Assembly: GCA_012656075.1 (NCBI GenBank)
Contig: JAAKBF010000024.1
Coordinates: 248,001-312,000, forward strand
Length of the DNA stretch: 64,000 nt
DNA from: Phytophthora hibernalis
Lineage: Eukaryota > Oomycota > Peronosporomycetes > Peronosporales > Peronosporaceae
Direction of reading: 5' to 3'
The notes under the pieces are model-generated. The model made no database searches. It worked only from the letters and a program-made list of their open reading frames with translations, and was not told where the DNA came from. The stretch's first letter is position 1; each line of letters opens with the position of its first letter. Made by a program: the position numbers and the translations under genes. This document shows, piece by piece, positions 58,248 through 64,000 of the stretch.

Positions 58248-58885
58248 GTCGTACATACCGGTATGTAGTTGCTTGAATGATGACCGTAAATGCACGTCGC
58301 TTGAAAATCCGTTGTCGAACAATTTTATAATATCTTTTTTTTAACTTATACGAGCAGTTATTATTAATAACAACGTGGTTAGCTTCAATCTGCATACTGT
58401 ACTTCGAAGTAACATTTTAAGAGCATACCTTGCCTCCAATAACTATCAACTATGCTTTGGCTTGAACCCGCGTGCACAGCTCTCGGCCAGCTCATGGAAA
58501 GCTAGAGGAAAGTACTGACAGATAGAAACAAACTTTATCTTGGAATGAGAAAGACGGCTTCGCAAAAGGATGTACGTAGCAGCTTTTTCTCCTGGGGAAA
58601 TATTGGTGAAGGTGAATGCAATGCTGTGTTCGCTCCCACGTCGGATGGTCTATTCAGATTTGGATATACCCGTCGCCTCGTGAATTCCAGCCTCTTGCTC
58701 GTGCAGGGCAAATGGACACCGGTATATCTGGAAATCCAACTAGAACTCTGATCCTTCACTTCGCCGTTTGTAGCACAATTATAATCGCAAAGTGCATCGT
58801 ACGACGAGAACAAGTATGGCACCTATCACCTGACGAGGATGGTTATTAGAGTCCAACTTGACAGAGTAAGTGACACAATATGCCT
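58248..58885. other. Downstream flank of LWY effector, no gene
   Basis: Short chance frames only. A palindromic TACCGGTA lies at 58256-58263, nine bases after the effector stop. Confidence 0.4.
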
Positions 58886-59689
58886 AACCGTTATTAGAAT
58901 CGTCCTTATTTCCGAGTACATCTCAATGACTTCCGAGTACATGGTTTTCAGCCCTGATTCCCGAGTACATTGGCTGCTTTTGAGTTCTCTCATGTGCACA
59001 CTTAATCCAGAGTAACGATCGATATTATCCAATCAGATTAGCGTATCTAGCGTCGACGGGCATCCAGCATACAATCTTGCCCGTGTCGTACTTGGGGTCG
59101 GGGATGACTGACCGCAAACTGGGGAGTTCATATTTGTCCTCTGTAAGAACAGTTTAGTGTTCGTGGCCATGGCAATTAACGGTGCTTATTATATGCATAA
59201 TAAAACAAGAAAGGACCGACGGCAACTGTGTAATGCTGTAAAATTACAGCCATGCCAGTTATTAGAGACCCCAGGCGTGAGGAAGTTTGAGGCCATACTG
59301 AAAGAATGACATGTAAAGCTTGGCCATATATATTTAGATACATTAATTTCCATGCTGAGCAATCGGATGGTTATTGGAATGCCAAACCTTCACGTCTCTG
59401 CATTAAAGCGAGAACCGTTCTTTTGTACAACATGTGCAGACAATGAAAAAGAAAAGGATGTCCTATCGCAATTCCAAGTGTGAACGGGACACGCAACCCA
59501 TCAGCACGATACATTTGGATACCAATGGTCCCATATAAGACCATGGGAGTATATGGAAGTGTAGGAACGATAAAATACTTCTCGAGTATTATTGATGATA
59601 ACATGTCGTGGCTCTGGACATATGTGCTTCATAGTAAAAAGGTGGTATTTGACAAGGTTAAATAGCTACTACTTAAGCTAGAACGAGAC

Positions 59690-60965
59690 GGCAAGTTTAT
59701 AATTCGTCGGATTTGATCCGATGGAGGAACTGAGTTTGTGAACGCAGCTTTTAAGGACTTTTGCAAAGGGATGGGAATTGTTTTTCAGACATCTAATACC
59801 TACAGCCCCGAAGAGAACGGAGCCGCTGAGCGAGAGCACCAGAGTAAACTGGATAGTCCGCTGTTCATTGGATGATGCTGATATGGCACATAGATGATGG
59901 CCTGAAGCACTGATGTACATGACGTACGTGCAACATTGCACCCCTATGAGTCGTCTGAGAAATAAAACACCATATGAGATAGTGTATGGGAATTCACCCA
60001 ACATAAAAGAGCTGCCAGTGTGGGGTTCGGTATGCTTTGCGCATGTACCAGCCGCTCTGAGGAAAGACAAAACGTTGTCTGCCCGTGCAGTAAAGTGTCG
60101 CTTCCTGGGGATATCAGAGGAGACGAAAGGCTACCGCTTGTGGGATGTCTATAATAACAAGATGATAATATCCCAAGCCAAGATATGCTGTTTGATACAA
60201 CCTACGTTGCCTCCATGGTCAAGCGGGCTTTCGACGGACCCGACCAAAACGACGCAACTGAATTTGCTGTGCGAAAGTTACCCGAAGCAGTGGGAGCCGA
60301 TCAAAACGACGCAACTGAATTTGCTGTGCGAAAGTTACCCGAAGCAGTGGGAGCCGAATCACTTGATATCGAGAGTACCGATGCAGTGGGCAATACATAA
60401 TCAACCAGAGTTTATAGACGGGGTAGGAGATGCACAATTATCCACCGAGCCTACAGGAGCAGTGAGAAACAAACGTCGACGTGTGGGGCTAGCAGAGACA
60501 CCTAGTCGTGAGACTCGACCCCGGCGAGAGACAAAGAAACCAAAGCGCTACCGGGACTATTAGTGCTGTCAGGCAATGCTAGACAAGTGTATTGTACACG
60601 TGATTCTGGAGAACAAAGTTCCGACTCCTCGGTCACTCAAAGAAGCACTAAATGGGCCACACCGAGAGCAATGGAAGCAGGCTCTTGAACTAAAGTACGA
60701 CTCCCTCGTTGACAAATGGAACGTGGTGACTCGTCCCGCTTTCACCTGGACGTAACGAATTGCCCTGTGCTTGGGTGCTAGTAGTTAAATATAATGCCGA
60801 CGGAAATGTCGAGCGATTCAAGGCACGCCTTGTGGCACAAGGAAATCACCAAACGTTTGCTGTGTACTGTGACGAAGTATACGCGCCAGTGGCACGATTC
60901 GAGTTGCTACGCTTAGTGCTAGCTATTGGTACCATTCTAGACTGTCATATGCACCGAATGGGTGT
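59690..60965 (+). pseudogene. Copia fragment (Copia-3): integrase end to RT start
   Basis: The fragment starts in the integrase core (SDGGTEFVNAAFKDFCKG, then TYSPEENGAAEREHQ with the catalytic Asp and Glu). It continues through RNKTPYEIVYGNSPNIKELP and VKCRFLGISEETKGYRLWD. Beyond a 57-bp tandem duplication it reaches the RT region: PRSLKEALNGPHREQWKQAL and FKARLVAQGNHQTFAVYCDE. It stops abruptly after CHMHRMGVL at about 60965. Stops and shifts near 59715, 59870, 60180 and 60755 break it. No LTRs were found nearby, so it is a truncated remnant. Confidence 0.85.
60245..60358 (+). repeat. 57-bp perfect tandem duplication in Copia-3
   Basis: Unit 60245-60301 is repeated at 60302-60358 with a change only in the last base. 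Fifty-seven bp is 19 codons, so the frame is kept; each unit encodes DATEFAVRKLPEAVGA. Confidence 0.95.
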
Positions 60966-61247
60966 ATTGTGAAAACCGATTAGTTTGTCTAATCAAATTG
61001 CAAACCCGCTGATTTAGAGTCTAAATAAGATCACCCGGGTCAAAATAATTTCTTAAGTAGATGCGGCTCCCGGTGTTTAAGAGCCGGCTACCTAAAATTA
61101 AACATCTAAGTACGGTGAATAGTTTTCACCAGGCGTCGAGCCAATTTTTTAATATAAATCTGCCCGCGCCGCCGATTTATTAATACCGAAGTGCTGACGG
61201 CATTCAGAGCTCAACACAAATAAATTCGACACGGGCCTCATACACAA

Positions 61248-62060
61248 TGACCCTCGCTTGCGTCTCCATCAAAGTCGGCACTATCACTAAAACCAGTCAA
61301 ACAAACGTCAGCCTCGCGTCCCCACTTTCACATTAAATAAATACGAAGCCACATTTGAAGACGTGCGCGCCAACATCTACAGAATTGCTACTCCTGCACT
61401 GCTGCAATACAAAGTCAAGACCGTTCGAGATGATACTACCATCTGCTTGAAGCCAAGTCTGGGCGCGAAGCAGGTAGCGTGGGTCACATTGAATGCTTCA
61501 AACTGGAGAGAGTACATGGAGGTCGCCAAAGCGAATCATGACAAGTGTAGGACTGACAAAGGGCCGTTTGTCTTGAGGCTATTCATTTTTTCTGAAAGAG
61601 AGTGAATGGCTCAAACGGTAGGTATTCGCCGGGCAACAACGTCCAGGATTCAAGACGCAGCTCTGTTCATCGACGGCTACCTGCTAGAGCGTGGAGATGT
61701 TCGTGTCGGGCCTTTGCGCGGACCTACTGGGAGACTAAACACGATAGACAACCGGAAGGTACCGAGCCTTCCGTCCCTGTAAATGCAACCTTTCGCCAGA
61801 TGCTCCTCGATTCGATGCGCCCCGAGCCACCGTCGGCGACAAGCGAGCCCCTTCGTCGAACAATCTATGTTTGTCTAAACGGCTCGTCGGATTTACAGTT
61901 GTCGTTTGACGTGTAGGAGCTGAGAGCTGCGCTAGGCTTGCCTAACTAGAGCCTAGTAGCCGTAGGTGGCTTTGCTGCATTCCATCCCCCAGAAGAACCA
62001 ACCGAGGACATCGTCGATGCGGAGCACCTCATTGTGGGAGAGCGCATGACCGATTGAAGA
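61248..62060 (+). pseudogene. Decayed protein of unknown family
   Basis: From ATG 61248 the text reads TLACVSIKVGTITKTSQTNV. After a frame change it continues KYEATFEDVRANIYRIATPA, then VKTVRDDTTICLKPSLGAKQ and GPFVLRLFIF. After a further shift near 61600 come PEGTEPSVPVNATFRQML, LRRTIYVCLNGSSDLQLSF and, past a stop, EEPTEDIVDAEHLIVGERM. The strand-rich N-terminus and later NATFRQML block resemble a multi-copy oomycete family I have seen but cannot name. It lies inside the candidate inverted-repeat element and may be its cargo. Confidence 0.4.
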
Positions 62061-62749
62061 GAACATATAAGGCTAAACGCATGCAGTAATACATTTTTTA
62101 TCTCGCTACGCCCGCACTTGAGAACCGTTGACAATTCTGTTATACTTCCAGAGTTTGAATTCTCCACACTCTCTTCCGCCTCCATTCAAAGCATACGATT
62201 TAATCCTAATATTAAAGCGGCTTATCCTTTTTATATATCATTTTACTGCAGTGTCCTTTCTTTGCTAGCTGCAACAGCCTCGTTCTATATTTTCCTTGCA
62301 CCAACATTGTGCCCCTGGGGCGAGACCCGACCTACAGGGTGAAGCTTTTACAGCCCAAGCAAATGCTCCACCTCGTACCTTGAATTTGGGAGTGAACTGC
62401 CAAGCGCATACCGGTACGATAGTAATTTTACTCGATAGTCAGGCAATTGCATAGACGCGGTGCTAGATAGCCTGCATGTACTCTAAGTTATTGCGTTTAC
62501 TCTGGAGTCATGATGGGTTGGCGTTTACTCGGAATTCACTGAAGTGTACTCGCAATTAAGTAACGACCACGTTATTAATATTAACAGTATGGCGTACCAG
62601 TAATACGCTGTACGTAGTACGAAGTAGTAGGTAAGTCCAAATATTACGCTTGTTTGAATATCGTATTTCAATCACAGTTGTCCGTTGCGTCTTCGCTTCG
62701 AAATTCGACTTCTAGTTCTCAAGCCTAAACCGTTTTCGAAAAGTAACTC
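62061..62749. other. No recognisable gene
   Basis: Contains the right arm of the candidate inverted-repeat element and a TACCGGTA palindrome at 62409-62416. It is otherwise the upstream flank of the effector at 62750. Confidence 0.4.
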
Positions 62750-63158
62750 ATGTGTCTTTACTACGTCAGCCTGCTGGTATTTGCTGCCCTGATTGTACTT
62801 GGGGATGCGACTGTAACCACAAGAAACTTGGAAATGACTGATTCGGTCACTATGAATCACAACAGATTCTCCCCACTGAGGCTGTTGAGGTTTAAAACAA
62901 TAGGGAGAGAGGTGGTGAAGAAGAGAGAGTCGACATATCTGTCTCAAATTTGGAGAAGGTAAAACCCTGTTGATATCGTCTATAGACATTGAAAAGACTT
63001 TGCAGCATCCGAGCGATGCGTTTGCGAGGTTTCAACTGACAAAGGTGGGGATAAGCTGTTGAAGAATCCGAAGTTCACGAGGTGGGTCGGGGTACGTGGA
63101 GGAACTATATGCCAGGAATCGGAAAAGCTTTTTCGGCGATCCCGACCTTGACTACTCA
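62750..63158 (+). pseudogene. RxLR/WY effector truncated by a Gypsy LTR
   Basis: ATG 62750 opens a signal peptide (MCLYYVSLLVFAALIVLG). RLLR is at residues 44-47; no clear EER follows. The first frame ends at 62962 (LSQIWRR). In other frames the DNA from about 62994 encodes a W-type module: LQHPSDAFARFQLTK, then GDKLLKNPKFTRWV and YARNRKSFFGDPD. These match the modules of the 56.5-kb effector. The sequence stops at 63158 where a retrotransposon LTR begins. The gene has both frame damage and a transposon interruption. Whether its 3' part lies beyond the insertion, outside this window, cannot be seen. Confidence 0.7.
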
Positions 63159-63326
63159 TGTAACGGGGTAGGAGCCCGTTACTAGCGTACACTGCATAAT
63201 CGTAGGAAGCAATAGGCAAATTGGACTCTGAGATTGATTGAGGAGGAGATCTCGCGTGGCGAGCCATTAATCCTGTTCTGAAAGCTGATTGGCCGCCGCG
63301 CTGGGAGCGGTGGCGACCGTGTGACA
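63159..63326 (-). repeat. Gypsy LTR (3' LTR of the right-edge element)
   Basis: On the minus strand it starts TGTCACACGGTCGCC and ends CCCCGTTACA (168 bp, TG...CA). It follows the end of a Gypsy pol on the same strand. A purine-rich tract, GTGTGGGATGGGGTGACGGG, precedes it. Confidence 0.6.
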
Positions 63327-64000
63327 GAGGCCCGTCACCCCATCCCACACTCAGATGAGACTCGGGGGTAACTGGAAGAGCTTGGTGGCTTGGCATCGTC
63401 GTCAGTGCTACTAGGCGCGGCGCGCCGCCACGCAGTCTGGAACGTCCTCGACGAGGACCGAACGGGGCTCCCAACTATCTGGCATTGGACCCAGCCAACG
63501 CACAAAGTACTGCCGGTGCGGAGGGGCCTCGTGGGCGAATTGACGATCGTCGTGCCTACGACGCGGTCCTCGCGGAGCAGCACGCATATCGGCGTGCTGC
63601 AAGATCTCCTCCACGATATGCCGATCAACAAGAGGAGCAGGACCGTCGCGCTGGAAGTGTTGGACGCGGACGCCGAGAGGACGCTGAGATGGCTCAGCGT
63701 CTGGATCGTGTTCTCGCTCGGGTGGAGGCTCTGGAATGGGGACCCAGGAGCTGCGTCATCCGGAGCGTCGGGAGAGGCGCCGCCGCAGAGTCGCCAGCCT
63801 CGCTGAGGATAGTCGCCGCGTGATATCGTCGGAGCCGGCTGAAGTAGAAGGTTGGATGTAGACGTACGGCCGTAGGAAGTCGCAGCGTGCAGGCGTCTCC
63901 CAAAACCTTCGTCACTTTAAATGGCCCAATGTATCTTGGCGCGAGCTTATTTGTGCCCAAATACGTCACTGCAGTAGGTGTGATGCCGACCGTGGATAAC
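63327..64000 (-). pseudogene. Ty3/Gypsy chromovirus pol, 3' end
   Basis: The minus-strand frame from 63969 reads LAPRYIGPFKVTKVLGDACT and HPTFYFSRLRRYHAA, the integrase C-terminal segment. Further down a second frame gives the chromodomain text QYFVRWLGPMPDSWEPRSVL. The frame changes between them near 63690 and again near 63450. The rest of the element lies beyond the right edge. It is a different chromovirus family from the one at the left edge, judging by the integrase tail. Confidence 0.8.

Larger units (their letters stand above)
58886..62577. mobile_element. Candidate inverted-repeat element
   Basis: 58886-58944 and 62523-62577 are inverted copies of about 55 bp. Both show TACTCGGAA, TCA(C/T)TGA, TGTACTCG and ACGA followed by TTATTA- or TAATAA-type ends. 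TACTCGG recurs inside each arm. Between them lie a Copia fragment and a decayed unknown gene. No transposase was recognised, so the element is tentative. Confidence 0.35.

Overview
The window looks like a repeat-rich, effector-bearing island from a plant-pathogenic oomycete, most likely Phytophthora or a close relative. Three things support this. There are four secreted-effector candidates of RxLR or LWY type, meaning a signal peptide followed by RxLR-like and EER-like motifs and W/Y helical modules. There is a secreted pectin methylesterase, and a bZIP protein in which cysteine replaces the conserved basic-region asparagine. The transposons carry short introns of about 60 bp. No tRNA, rRNA or CRISPR array was found. 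No species is assigned, and every family name comes from reading motifs, not from a database search.

Layout. 1-860: 3' end of a Ty3/Gypsy chromovirus pol. 2.0-5.5 kb: a Gypsy-like gag region with no recognisable pol. 6.76-7.17 kb: a Mutator-like (FAR1-type) transposase fragment. 7.16-7.64 kb: a copy of the bZIP promoter and 5' end, duplicated at 23.5-24.0 kb. 8.9-10.2 kb: a divergent pair of decayed unknown genes. 10.29-10.71 kb: broken RxLR candidate. 11.03-15.61 kb: structurally complete Ty1/Copia element (223-bp LTRs, AGCAG target duplication) with a broken reading frame. 15.6-21.5 kb: no confident gene; palindromic tandem repeats and a fold-back element. 21.5 kb: RxLR candidate. 22.7-23.7 kb: bZIP. 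25.8-26.9 kb: pectin methylesterase broken by a 2-bp change. 27-35 kb: decayed repeats, a gag-like fragment and minisatellites. 35.1-50.4 kb: three piggyBac-type elements and one Copia element, partly nested. 50.4-56.4 kb: mostly unclassified, with a short tandem array and a mariner-type MITE. 56.5-58.2 kb: a long LWY effector broken by several frameshifts. 58.9-62.6 kb: possible inverted-repeat element containing a Copia fragment and a decayed unknown gene. 62.75-63.16 kb: RxLR/WY effector cut by the LTR of a Gypsy element that runs off the right edge.

The transposons do not form a pathway with the other genes. The cellular genes are those typical of a pathogen's fast-evolving compartment: secreted effectors, a cell-wall enzyme and a transcription factor. 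The bZIP (22740-23687, minus) is the only clearly recognised cellular gene with an intact reading frame. All effector candidates and the pectin methylesterase are interrupted. Some breaks fall in homopolymers or dinucleotide runs, so uncorrected sequencing indels compete with true pseudogenisation as the explanation. The insertion order can be partly read: the left Copia entered near a promoter, one piggyBac entered the 3' LTR of the second Copia, and a Gypsy entered an effector gene.
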